Positions 13,096 to 20,674 of a stretch of DNA of 22,927 bases are shown here, piece by piece. The notes under the pieces were generated by a model. It searched no databases. It had not been told where the DNA came from and worked only from the letters and a program-made list of their open reading frames with translations. The position numbers and the translations under genes were made by a program. The stretch comes from SbD1 sp039679945 (GTDB taxonomy: Bacteria > Desulfobacterota > Syntrophobacteria > Syntrophobacterales > Syntrophobacteraceae): assembly GCA_039679945.1 (NCBI GenBank), contig JBDKTY010000207.1, forward strand, positions 1 through 22,927, written 5' to 3'. Position 1 is the stretch's first letter; every line of letters begins with the position of its first letter.

Positions 13096-14610
13096 CTAGA
13101 GCCGCTCACCGATTTCGGTCAGTTTCAGGTCCGGCAGCATCGCGCCCTGCTCCATGAAATTGCGGTGGAGTTCATAGGCTTTTTTCAAATTGTGCCTGAT
13201 GTGGCCCAACTTGGATTCCTTGATGTAGCCATTCAAATAGTCACGATAGGCCGGGTGGGCGCAGTTTTCGATGATCCGTTTGGCGCGCTGCATCGGCCCG
13301 ATGCCGCGCAGATCGGCAAGTCCCTGTTCCGTGACGACGATCTGCACCGAATGCTCGTTGCTGTCGATGTGCGGAGACATGGGAACCACGCACGAGATCC
13401 GCCCGCCGAGAATCGTGGACGGACACATGATGATCGAAAGATAGCTGTTCCGCGTGAACTCTCCGCTCCCTCCGATGCCGTTCATAATGTCCGTTCCGAA
13501 AACATGGGAGGAGTTCACGTTGCCGTAGATGTCTATTTCGATCGCGGGATTGATGGCAATCACGCCGAGACGGCGCACGACACCGGCGTCGTTGGAGACT
13601 TCCTGGGGACGCATCACTATGCGCGGCGCGAAAAAATCCATGTTCGCACAGATACGCCGAAGCGAGCCGGCAGTAAGGCCGAGACTCGTCACGCTCGCCC
13701 CCACGAGCTTCCCCTGCTCCATGAGATCGACGAGGGAGTCCTGGAAGACGACCGTGTACATCTGAAACGGAGGAATATACGGGTTGCTCCCCAGCGCCGC
13801 CATCACGCTGTTGGCGAGGTTGCCCACCCCGGCCTGAAGCGGCAGGAACTCTTTCGGGATACGGCCGCTTATCATCTCGCCAAACAGGAAACGGACCACG
13901 TGATCGGCTATCCGTTTGCTGCGCCAGTCGGCTGGGGCAAAACTTGCAACCTGGTCCGGTTCATTGTTCTCGATAACCCCGACGATCTTTTTTGGATCGA
14001 TTTCAGCATAAGGATAGCCGATCTTCGTAAGGGGGTCATGAATGGGGATCGGATTCACGCGCGGAGGGGGCGGGAGAAGAGTGATGTCCGCCATCTCGGG
14101 AAGCCGTTTTGAATGGTAATTATTAATCTCTATGAATATCCGGTCCGCGTACCGCAGATAGGTCGGCGAGGCGCCGACCGATGTCGTGAGATACACCCTC
14201 CCGTCCCGTGTAAGGTCCGAGGCTTCTATGATCGCATAATCGAGTTTTCCAAAAAAACCCGCCAGCATTGTCTGGGGTGCATGCGACAGATGCATGTCGA
14301 TGTATTGGACCTCCTGCGCGTTTATCTGGTTGCGCAGTGTCGGTGCGCTTTGAAACGGCGCCCGCCAGGAGATCGCTTCCGCCTGGGCCAGTTCCTCGTC
14401 GATGTTGTTCCCGCTCGATGATCCCGTGATTAGACGGATCTTGAACTGTTTACCTGCTTCATGAAATTCTCGCGCGCGCTTCGCGATGGCTCTCGGGACC
14501 ATTTTGGCGGTTCCCGCATTGGCAAAGCCGCTCAATGCCACCATTGCTCCGTCCTGGATGTGAGACGCAGCTTCTTCCGCTGTGATGATCGGGAATGTCC
14601 CCGCATACAT
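13096..14610 (-). CDS. CoA-transferase paralog lacking the catalytic glutamate
   Basis: A 504-residue paralog of the downstream gene, alike from end to end: the same length, NGIGGSGEF glycine loop, PQEVSN asparagine (Asn340), DIYGNVNSSH and MHLSHAPQTMLAGF segments. At the position of the catalytic glutamate it reads MYTVVFQDS, so residue 287 is valine (codon GTC, 13752-13750). Changing GAG to GTC needs two base changes. A protein without this residue should not form the glutamyl-CoA intermediate, so it may be a regulatory or structural partner, or use another mechanism. ATG 14610 has AGGAGA upstream. First gene of the pair, behind a promoter with a palindromic operator-like site. The reading frame is intact, so it is not an obvious pseudogene. 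Confidence 0.88.
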   Translation of the reverse strand: MYAGTFPIITAEEAASHIQDGAMVALSGFANAGTAKMVPRAIAKRAREFHEAGKQFKIRLITGSSSGNNIDEELAQAEAISWRAPFQSAPTLRNQINAQEVQYIDMHLSHAPQTMLAGFFGKLDYAIIEASDLTRDGRVYLTTSVGASPTYLRYADRIFIEINNYHSKRLPEMADITLLPPPPRVNPIPIHDPLTKIGYPYAEIDPKKIVGVIENNEPDQVASFAPADWRSKRIADHVVRFLFGEMISGRIPKEFLPLQAGVGNLANSVMAALGSNPYIPPFQMYTVVFQDSLVDLMEQGKLVGASVTSLGLTAGSLRRICANMDFFAPRIVMRPQEVSNDAGVVRRLGVIAINPAIEIDIYGNVNSSHVFGTDIMNGIGGSGEFTRNSYLSIIMCPSTILGGRISCVVPMSPHIDSNEHSVQIVVTEQGLADLRGIGPMQRAKRIIENCAHPAYRDYLNGYIKESKLGHIRHNLKKAYELHRNFMEQGAMLPDLKLTEIGERL

Positions 14611-14708
14611 GTTCGTTGTCTCCTGTCAGCGTGGAAAAGGGGTCAGCTCCTGCATTGATTGAATCACCGGTAGAACATGCCGCATAGCAAAATCAAAGCT
14701 CAACTAAA

Positions 14709-14743
14709 ATTATAAACCTTTATTCCGACCATTCCATATGGAA
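14709..14743 (-). promoter_or_regulatory. promoter and palindromic operator of CoA-transferase operon
   Basis: On the minus strand a perfect TATAAT (14714-14709) lies 17 bp downstream of ATGGAA (14737-14732). This weak -35 is half of a perfect 12-bp palindrome, TTCCATATGGAA (14732-14743). A dyad sitting on the -35 suggests control by a dimeric regulator; which family is not evident and no regulator gene is next to it. The leader to ATG 14610 would be about 90 nt. Confidence 0.55.
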
Positions 14744-15365
14744 CATGGACTGTTGGGCGGGCAGAATTACATGAAGATCTTTCCTGCCCCGTCAAGATAA
14801 TAGCAACTCCGGGACCATAAGACGATTCATCCCGGAGCTACTCCAGTACGAGAAAGCTTCAAAACGGGAAAACTATCAGACTCCCGTTTGAACCGCAAGG
14901 ATCAAGCGCCTGCTTATACCTGATAGCAGTCATGATGTTGCCTTATAAACCCAAAAGAGCGGGGGGATGATTTCTCCGCATCCCCTCCGGGGGATTTCGG
15001 CGTCCGCCGCGACGGCGGCGCAACTTGTCGCGTAGCGGCGAGAGGTGCAGAGGGGCCTCTCTCCCAGTGTTTCTAAAAAGCATCTCTCGCTACTATCTTG
15101 AACACAACCTGGCATGCTCCCATGACGTTCCCGGGAGGATGCGCTGAATATCCGGAATCGCGGGTGCAATTTCATGGTCATATCATTGGCTCCTGGTTTA
15201 CAATTGCCTTTTGAAAGAGAGGCCGAGGTCTTACTCTTCCGGTAAGCATCGGCAACATGGTCCGGGCTCGTGAGATGAAATTTCCCCGGCATGCCGCCGG
15301 TGCGAATATGCTTAATTACGGTGCGGTTTTGAACAGGTGTGCGCCATATCAGGACGGGAAACGCC
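14744..15365. other. 622-bp intergenic region, no gene recognised
   Basis: The region separates the divergent CoA-transferase operon from the cysteine-rich ORF. It contains an imperfect hairpin at 14858-14892 (TTCAAAACGGGA with TCCCGTTTGAA, one bulge) without T-run, a GC-rich CCGCCGCGACGGCGG palindrome near 15004-15018, and at 15096-15116 a motif resembling sites at 121-133 and 22458-22482. Open frames here have skewed composition and no recognisable motif. No RNA gene was recognised. Confidence 0.4.
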
Positions 15366-15587
15366 ATGGACGGAGAAAATGAACCCGTACGCCGACCCAA
15401 ATGGAGGCGTCCGGAAAAGTATATATGTGACACCTGCGGTCAGGAACAATCGTTCTGCTGGACCTGCAAATGCGGATTTATGATTTGCTCTGATTGCATG
15501 GAAGAAAACTTCTGGGGCATGACATGCAACGGGATTCATTGGACCTGCCCCGACTGCGGCGCCATTCGCGGTTTCGGAAATGATTGA
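15366..15587 (+). CDS. cysteine-rich zinc-ribbon-like mini-protein
   Basis: The 73-residue protein contains ten cysteines at 21, 24, 31, 34, 36, 41, 44, 54, 61 and 64. They are arranged as CDTCG, CWTCKCG, CSDC, a lone Cys and CPDCG, enough for two metal-binding ribbons. The C-terminal CPDCGAIRGFGND resembles a treble-clef or rubredoxin-like knuckle. Zinc is the most likely ligand, and iron is possible in an anaerobe. ATG 15366 is preceded by ACGGGAA; a longer frame from 15339 adds residues without an RBS. It precedes the BPL_N-like gene by 82 bp on the same strand. I believe similar small proteins occur in other anaerobic deltaproteobacteria but cannot name a family. Function unknown. Confidence 0.75.
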   Translation: MDGENEPVRRPKWRRPEKYICDTCGQEQSFCWTCKCGFMICSDCMEENFWGMTCNGIHWTCPDCGAIRGFGND

Positions 15588-15614
15588 CATACTGCCGGCG
15601 GGGTTTGGTATGGT
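15584..15614 (+). promoter_or_regulatory. candidate promoter for BPL_N-like gene
   Basis: A perfect TTGACA (15584-15589) overlaps the stop codon of the cysteine-rich gene and is followed after 19 bp by TATGGT (15609-15614), or after 18 bp by GTATGG. The spacer is on the long side. The start codon at 15670 would be about 50 nt from transcription start. Confidence 0.35.
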
Positions 15615-15669
15615 TTTATCCGAATACGGCGATGGTGGCGGGTTGAAATCTACGGAAGCGCGGTGATCG

Positions 15670-17046
15670 GTGGTTGCCGGATTGAAAGAGATGAACCGGA
15701 GTCGCATTCAGCACGGCGAGCAATGGGACGGACCGGCAATTGCGGTATTTTGGGACCAGTCCCTCGTCTGGGGTCTTCTATGCATCGATGCGCTTAGCCT
15801 GGCGGGTATCCCGTTCAGGCTGCTCAGTGCCGCGGAGATTTGCGCGGGTATTCCGGGAAGCTACCGTATACTTCTCGTTCCGGGCGGGTGGGCGGCGCAC
15901 AAGGTGCGTGCACTGGGCGAGTCCGGCAAAAGAGAGATAACCCGATTCGTCGAAGAGGGTGGGGCTTACATCGGTTTTTGCGGCGGAGCCGGCATGGCCC
16001 TGTCGAGTCCGCCGGGCCTGTACCTCACCCCGATCGAAAGAATGCCTCTTTCCGAACGCCTCCCGAGCGCAAGCGGGAGGATTTATGTCAGCGGCACGAC
16101 CTCGCACCCAATCTGGCAAAACATCCCGCCTCGCATCCCCGTATCGGTGTGGTGGCCCTCCCAATTCAGGTGGATGCCCGCCAATGGCCGGCCGGCCGGC
16201 CCGTTGGCGCTCTACGATGAACCGGCGGGCGATTTCCGGACGGCGGATATCCGGGTGTGCGACCTCGATGCAAGCTCGTCCTGGCCCGATCTGGAAAAGA
16301 GCTACGGAATCAACCTCGATCCCGGCAGGATCAAGGGACATCCCGCCATTATCGAGGTTCCAAGGGGCAGAGGGCGGCTTATTCTCTCCTATGCGCATCT
16401 GGAAACCCCCGGGGACGCCCTGGGGAATCGGCTGTTTTTCAATACGCTGTCTTACCTGAACAAACTCTCGGAAAAGGCGAATGAACGTGGAGAGGGAGGC
16501 ACTCCACCGCAAGAACGCGGCCCAGGGGACGAACATAGCCGGACGGGCATCCGGCGGGCAAAAGAAGCAGCGGCCGAACTGATCGCATTTGGCGAAGCCA
16601 ATCTGCTCTGGAATTGGAGAAATCCCTGGCTGCTCAACTGGCGGCGGGGAGTGCGCGGCCTCGAGTACGGCACTCTTTTGGTCACGCTGGCATGCCTGGA
16701 CGGGTGCGGAGAAAACCTCCCGATAAGTAACGAAAGGGCGGGTGCATGGCGGGAGCGGGCGGGGCAACTGGAAAAAGATACGATAAATTTTTGCTCGCTG
16801 GCAAAGCAGTTGCTGCTCGAAGAGAAAATCGCATCGCAAACGGGCCGGGTGAGTAAGCTCGGGAAGGTTAATGATCGCGTCGATGCCCTCCGGTCGGCCC
16901 TTTTCGGAAACAAAATGAATCACGGCGGTCTCTGCCGCGCGTTATTCGACCTCATTGACGGCATGCTGCTGGATGTGCTGAAAGATCGGCCCGGGACCTT
17001 GCCTGTCCGTCTCTCCTACCGGACGCCCGATGGCGGATTCCGCTGA
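15670..17046 (+). CDS. BPL_N-like (glutamine amidotransferase fold) protein with helical C-terminal domain
   Basis: The 458-residue protein has a class I glutamine-amidotransferase-like fold of the type called BPL_N (biotin-protein ligase N-terminal). IAVFWD begins strand 1, ILLVPGGW (67-74) is the oxyanion-loop region and GAYIGFCGGAGMAL (98-111) is the nucleophile elbow with Cys104. The domain runs to about residue 275, ending in GRGRLILSYAHLETPGD. No biotin-ligase catalytic domain follows. Instead there is a low-complexity linker (275-295) and a mostly helical region of about 160 residues. GTG 15670 and ATG 15691 are both possible starts, with no decisive RBS. It is followed 124 bp later by a DUF362-ferredoxin gene on the same strand. 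Substrate and reaction are unknown. Confidence 0.75.
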   Translation: MVAGLKEMNRSRIQHGEQWDGPAIAVFWDQSLVWGLLCIDALSLAGIPFRLLSAAEICAGIPGSYRILLVPGGWAAHKVRALGESGKREITRFVEEGGAYIGFCGGAGMALSSPPGLYLTPIERMPLSERLPSASGRIYVSGTTSHPIWQNIPPRIPVSVWWPSQFRWMPANGRPAGPLALYDEPAGDFRTADIRVCDLDASSSWPDLEKSYGINLDPGRIKGHPAIIEVPRGRGRLILSYAHLETPGDALGNRLFFNTLSYLNKLSEKANERGEGGTPPQERGPGDEHSRTGIRRAKEAAAELIAFGEANLLWNWRNPWLLNWRRGVRGLEYGTLLVTLACLDGCGENLPISNERAGAWRERAGQLEKDTINFCSLAKQLLLEEKIASQTGRVSKLGKVNDRVDALRSALFGNKMNHGGLCRALFDLIDGMLLDVLKDRPGTLPVRLSYRTPDGGFR

Positions 17047-17170
17047 AAAGAAATCCGGAAAATGCTACACTTGCGAGACAGTTTCACGAGCCGGATGCTA
17101 CCTGTTATCCGATCATTCACTACCAATACGTAACGACGTACACACAAGGCAAAAAGGAAAAGAGACTGCT

Positions 17171-18238
17171 ATGTCGAGAGTCATGATTCACCCCGCTACC
17201 TATGAAAATGCGCGTTCCGCCGTCGACCGGGCTTTCGAGCTGTTTCCACTCGATCTTAAAGGCAAAAAGGTTCTCATCAAACCCAATGTGCTGCGAGCTA
17301 CCGAAGCGTCGGAAGGCGTTGTCACCAATCCCGCGGTGCTTCGCGCTGTCGTTGAAAAAGTGGAATCGCTCGGACCGGACTCAATCGTCGTTGGAGATAA
17401 TCCGGGCCTTTTCAGTTACGGAGCAAACGAGGAGAGCTTTACAAGAACGGGTCTCATGGAGGCATCCAAGGGCTATTACCGCAACATAGGGAATGATTCG
17501 CGGAAAGTCTCCTTCAATCCGGATTTCATGGCGAACGTCAGCCTTTCAAGCATAGTCCTGGATGCGGACTTTATCATCAGCCTGCCGAAGTTTAAAACGC
17601 ACGGCCTCACCGTTATAACCGGGGGAATCAAGAACAGTTACGGCTTTTTGCCGGGCGCCCAGAAGGCGCGTCTGCACAAGGCCGCCGGCAGCCCCGAGCG
17701 GTTTCACGAAATGCTGGTCGATGTGTTTCGACTCCGCCCGCCCGACCTTTTCGTGATGGATGCCATTATCGGGATGGAGGGCAATGGTCCGGCATCTCCC
17801 GACCTCAGGGAAATAGGCCTGATCCTCGCTTCCGATAACGCCGTGGCCTTGGACAGCGTGGTTGCGACCATGATGGGATGTGACCCGGCAAAACTGCGAT
17901 TTCTCCAGAGAGCCAGGGAACTCGGCCTTGGAGAGTATGACATTGAAAAGATCCAGGTGATTGGAGAATTGAAGGTGCTTCCGGATTACAAGCTTCCTCC
18001 CCTGGGCGGGACGGCCATGTCCCAGAACGCTCCCATGCAGGAGATGATTCACGGCCGCACCATCCTGAGGCCGCAAGCCGACCCGGCACTGTGCACGGGT
18101 TGCGGTTCCTGCGTCGAGCAGTGTCCGGTTTCCGCGCTGTCCATGACGGGTTCGACACCCGAGGCAGACACCGCGGTGTGCATCACCTGCTTCTGCTGCC
18201 AGGAGGTCTGCCCCGAAAAGGCGATCACCCTGAAATAG
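17171..18238 (+). CDS. DUF362 protein with C-terminal 2[4Fe-4S] ferredoxin domain
   Basis: The 355-residue protein has an N-terminal DUF362 domain (about 1-290) with VLIKPNVL, VVGDNPG, SLPKFKTHGLTVITGGIKN and VMDAIIGMEGNGP. A C-terminal bacterial ferredoxin domain carries two cluster motifs: Cys308, 311, 314, 318 (CTGCGSCVEQCP) and Cys337, 340, 343, 347 (CITCFCCQEVCP, with an extra Cys342). It should be a cytoplasmic iron-sulfur protein that moves electrons; the DUF362 reaction is not known. ATG 17171 has AAGGAAAAGAGA upstream, while an in-frame start at 17030 would overlap the preceding gene and is rejected. It follows the BPL_N-like gene and is followed by a GC-rich hairpin. Confidence 0.9.
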   Translation: MSRVMIHPATYENARSAVDRAFELFPLDLKGKKVLIKPNVLRATEASEGVVTNPAVLRAVVEKVESLGPDSIVVGDNPGLFSYGANEESFTRTGLMEASKGYYRNIGNDSRKVSFNPDFMANVSLSSIVLDADFIISLPKFKTHGLTVITGGIKNSYGFLPGAQKARLHKAAGSPERFHEMLVDVFRLRPPDLFVMDAIIGMEGNGPASPDLREIGLILASDNAVALDSVVATMMGCDPAKLRFLQRARELGLGEYDIEKIQVIGELKVLPDYKLPPLGGTAMSQNAPMQEMIHGRTILRPQADPALCTGCGSCVEQCPVSALSMTGSTPEADTAVCITCFCCQEVCPEKAITLK

Positions 18239-18281
18239 GGCTCATATACCCGGCGGTTACACACGCCGATTCGAAAAACAA

Positions 18282-18315
18282 GGGGCGGCGGTCCCGCCGA
18301 AGGGGCCGCCGCTTT
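18282..18315 (+). terminator. GC-rich terminator after DUF362 gene
   Basis: GCGGCGG (18285-18291) pairs with CCGCCGC (18306-18312), and CCC/GGG extends the stem inside. Three T residues follow and can pair as wobbles with GGG at 18282-18284. It lies 44 nt after the stop codon. The short T-run makes it a weak call. Confidence 0.45.
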
Positions 18316-18411
18316 GCCGGGGTCTCCTCCCACGTCATTTCGGCTGAAAGGCTCCACCCCGCTCCCGGGGCCTGAATTCGGGCCATCCTCTACGATCCCT
18401 ATATGTAAAAT

Positions 18412-18435
18412 AGGCCATGCCTATGCATATGGCCT
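18412..18435 (+). promoter_or_regulatory. inverted repeat upstream of RelE-like gene, possible operator
   Basis: AGGCCAT (18412-18418) and ATGGCCT (18429-18435) are perfect 7-bp arms with a 10-nt spacer, about 150 bp upstream of the RelE-like start. Toxin-type genes are often autoregulated, so this is a reasonable candidate binding site but unproven. Nothing else gene-like is visible in 18316-18583. Confidence 0.3.
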
Positions 18436-18583
18436 CATTTTCCCTGATAAACCGATTAGACTCTCAGGCGCCGGCCTGCTATCAATAATAGCGGCAATGA
18501 CAGCAACGCAAGTCTTAGGTGGAGACTGTACCGGTCTATTCCCGGTCTTTGGTCATGTGCCCGAACATCAGCAGGAGCGTAAG

Positions 18584-19078
18584 ATGGGAGTTTACCTCTA
18601 CCAGGACGCAAATTTCAGCAAGCAGTTGAAAACCCTTCAAAAAGGGGGCGGAAATTCCGCGATGGCGGCCGCGCATGCGCTGTCGATAATCAAGCAGCTT
18701 ATTGAAGGCGGATGCCGCAGTCCCCGCGAGATGGGAAGGCTCACCAAGCATGGAGAGGCCCGCATAAAAAACTCCTTCAAGTTTGATCTGGTGGGGGGGT
18801 ACCGCCTGATCGGCGTGATGCGGGGCAAGGAGATAACCTTCCTTTTCGTGGGCAGCCACGATGAATGCGACCACTGGATTAAAAACAATGCCGGTCGGGA
18901 GCCCGTATCCGATAGGAGAAGAAATCTGGTGATTGAGATAAGGGAGAATGAGCGGATGGCTTCCCGGGATGTCCCGTCCGAGGAAGACGATCCTGAATCG
19001 GACTACGATGAACATATCACGAGGAGTCTGACTGACAGGCAACTCAGAAAAATCTTTTGCGGGATAAGCGGAGGCTAG
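18584..19078 (+). CDS. RelE/ParE-like protein with acidic C-terminal extension
   Basis: The 164-residue protein starts at ATG 18584, set by CAGGAG 9 nt upstream. Residues 1-102 resemble the RelE/ParE/HigB-like ribonuclease toxin fold: a helical hairpin (KQLKTLQK, AAAHALSIIKQLIEGG), then RLTKHGEARIKNSFKFDL and the strand pair GYRLIGVMRG-KEITFLFVGSHDECDHWI. Residues 103-164 are an addition, basic at first (SDRRRNLVIEIR), then acidic (PSEEDDPESDYDEH), ending in a short helix TDRQLRKIFCGI. No separate antitoxin gene is visible on either side, unusual for a type II toxin. It could be a non-toxic relative, or the tail could neutralise it; both are inferences. It faces a minus-strand membrane-protein gene 20 bp away. 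Confidence 0.65.
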   Translation: MGVYLYQDANFSKQLKTLQKGGGNSAMAAAHALSIIKQLIEGGCRSPREMGRLTKHGEARIKNSFKFDLVGGYRLIGVMRGKEITFLFVGSHDECDHWIKNNAGREPVSDRRRNLVIEIRENERMASRDVPSEEDDPESDYDEHITRSLTDRQLRKIFCGISGG

Positions 19079-19098
19079 CCTGCCCAAAGCCGAGCGTA

Positions 19099-19377
19099 TC
19101 AGTGGATTGTCGGTTTGTCTTCCTGGTTGTTCTCCCGTGGTTTTACCATCCTGAGCTGCCCCCTCCTTCGACTTTCTCCGGGTTTATTGACAGTACCAAT
19201 GCGCTGCCCGCGGTTGAGGTGCGTCCTGAGATAGAGCACTGCCTCCATGGCGGGTTTAAATAAGAGGACAATGCCCAGGGCGGCGGTGGAAATTGCCGCC
19301 GCGGGGTCGCGATCGAACACGAGCAGTCCCGTATAGATGAATGTGGCGCCTAAGACGAGCAGGATGATCCTGGTCAC
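19099..19377 (-). CDS. small two-helix membrane protein
   Basis: A 92-residue protein with two hydrophobic segments: VTRIILLVLGATFIYTGLLV at the N-terminus and AAISTAALGIVLLFKPAMEA. A basic, probably cytoplasmic tail (RGQRIGTVNKPGESRRRG...) follows. GTG 19377 is chosen because AGGAG lies 8 nt upstream; a longer in-frame ORF to 19449 has no RBS. I do not recognise a family. The tail ends in KPTIH. It is probably monocistronic, facing the RelE-like gene and separated from ndk by a hairpin. Confidence 0.6.
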   Translation of the reverse strand: MTRIILLVLGATFIYTGLLVFDRDPAAAISTAALGIVLLFKPAMEAVLYLRTHLNRGQRIGTVNKPGESRRRGQLRMVKPRENNQEDKPTIH

Positions 19378-19490
19378 TTTGAAATCTCCTGGATTGCACG
19401 CCGGATTGCGGCTCTCACTGCGAATCGGGGGTTTCCCATGCCCTCGCATTATAACGCATCATGCGGAAAAGGCGAAAAAGACGTTCGCTG

Positions 19491-19531
19491 CCCGAGGGGA
19501 CAGGTGAAAATTACTTGTTCCCTCGGGTTTT
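19491..19531. terminator. strong hairpin terminator near ndk
   Basis: Segments 19491-19502 and 19516-19527 form a 12-bp stem with one wobble pair, followed on the plus strand by TTTT. On the minus strand, 11 nt after the stem, TTTTT follows. Position favours ending the ndk transcript (minus, stop at 19600); the T-run favours plus. Confidence 0.5.
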
Positions 19532-19599
19532 GGCGGTGTCTTTCAATCCCGTGGAATCAACTCCGAGCCTCCGCGTGGCCCGGAGCCACTTAAGGAATC

Positions 19600-20340
19600 T
19601 TACCAGGTCAGCGATATCCTTCGGTTCAAAAGATACTTCGCGATTGCTTCGTTGAGTGATAACCCGCCCGGCGAGTTCTCATGGAAAGCAGTGATGATTT
19701 CCAGGTCGGATATCCACACGACGTCACCAGGGGCGAGCAGGCAAACGCTTCCTTTTTCGAAGGTCTTGGTCAGCTTGCCTTCCTTGAAGTAAAAATGCTC
19801 TTCGATGTGGGTAGTCGGGAACTCTCGAATCGCGGGAGGGATATCTTCAGGTCTGAACCAGAGTTTGATCTCACGTTCCGCTTCGCTGATCGACGCGGAG
19901 GCATGGATCAGGTTATCCATCCGATCGCCGACTATTTCGCCTTTCTCATTTCGCAATTCGACGACCGTTCCCAGGGAGCGGATACAGCCGGGTTTCTCGT
20001 CCCTGGCTACATGGGGATTGGTGGGGCCGCAGATTTCCCGCACCTTCCGAATGGCGTCCGGCCCGCGGTACACAATAGCGATAACCCTTTGTTTATCCGG
20101 TTCACCGGGGTAGTGAAGGTGCCCGGTGATCATCTCGACAAGCGCCGGGAAGAATACCTTGCCACGGTGTTCGGCGTAGTGTTCCTCCGCCAGCATTCTG
20201 GTCACATGAACCACTTTGGTGGCGGCGAATGTCAATCCGGTGTGGAATTCGGACAGTTGCGAGAGCACATATCCCGTCAGTGAGTTCTTCAGAGCGTCCG
20301 GCTTGATGAGGACGAGAGTTTGTTGAAGATGTTCTTGCAT
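19600..20340 (-). CDS. ndk: nucleoside-diphosphate kinase with C-terminal extension
   Basis: The 246-residue protein opens with the NDP kinase domain: QTLVLIKPDAL near residues 7-17, NPHVARDEKPGCIRSLGT (108-125) and NLIHASAS (143-150). In the last, His146 is the phosphorylated histidine (usual form NxxHGSDS). The enzyme transfers the gamma-phosphate between nucleoside tri- and diphosphates to balance NTP pools in the cytoplasm. The core accounts for about 165 residues, with small insertions. The last 80 or so residues (WFRPEDIPPAIREFPTTHIE onward) are beyond the standard 140-150-residue enzyme and appear as a separate strand-rich segment. ATG 20340 has AGGAG 8 nt upstream. It seems to be monocistronic. 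Confidence 0.88.
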   Translation of the reverse strand: MQEHLQQTLVLIKPDALKNSLTGYVLSQLSEFHTGLTFAATKVVHVTRMLAEEHYAEHRGKVFFPALVEMITGHLHYPGEPDKQRVIAIVYRGPDAIRKVREICGPTNPHVARDEKPGCIRSLGTVVELRNEKGEIVGDRMDNLIHASASISEAEREIKLWFRPEDIPPAIREFPTTHIEEHFYFKEGKLTKTFEKGSVCLLAPGDVVWISDLEIITAFHENSPGGLSLNEAIAKYLLNRRISLTW

Positions 20341-20410
20341 GTAGGCTCCTTTTCAATAAACGAATATAACGACAGAGCGGCATGATCCGTTCAGTCGTAT
20401 GCAACGGGGC

Positions 20411-20452
20411 AAAGGCCTCCCCGGCCGGTCCATGGGGGCCGGGAGGGGAGGC
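20411..20452 (-). terminator. GC-rich hairpin between receiver gene and ndk
   Basis: GCCTCCCC (20415-20422) pairs with GGGGAGGC (20445-20452), and GGCC (20423-20426) with GGCC (20437-20440). On the minus strand TTTG follows. It could end the receiver-protein transcript before ndk. The rest of 20341-20674 shows no convincing gene. Confidence 0.4.
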
Positions 20453-20674
20453 GGACGCATTATGCAGTAAGAACACGCGGGGTTACAAGGGTAAGTTCGG
20501 GCATTCCGCGAATAGAGACAGGTTCGTGCACAAGAGCCGTTGTCTTGCACGGGGGACGATGAGGGCTTTGTGGAAGAGAGGAACGGGGGCATTCCGGCAA
20601 GGACGCGGCAAGGGCGGAGCATCGAAGACAGGGCGCTCGGCCGGGACAGTTCGATTCGCAACTGACTTTGGTCT

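Noticed and set aside
11882..13099. 405-codon plus-strand frame opposite the CoA-transferase
   Set aside because: Antisense shadow; the minus strand carries complete family motifs.
14930..15433. 167-codon minus-strand frame in the large intergenic region
   Set aside because: It has no RBS, irregular composition and many Arg/Ser/Cys typical of GC-rich shadow frames, and it overlaps the better-supported cysteine-rich gene.
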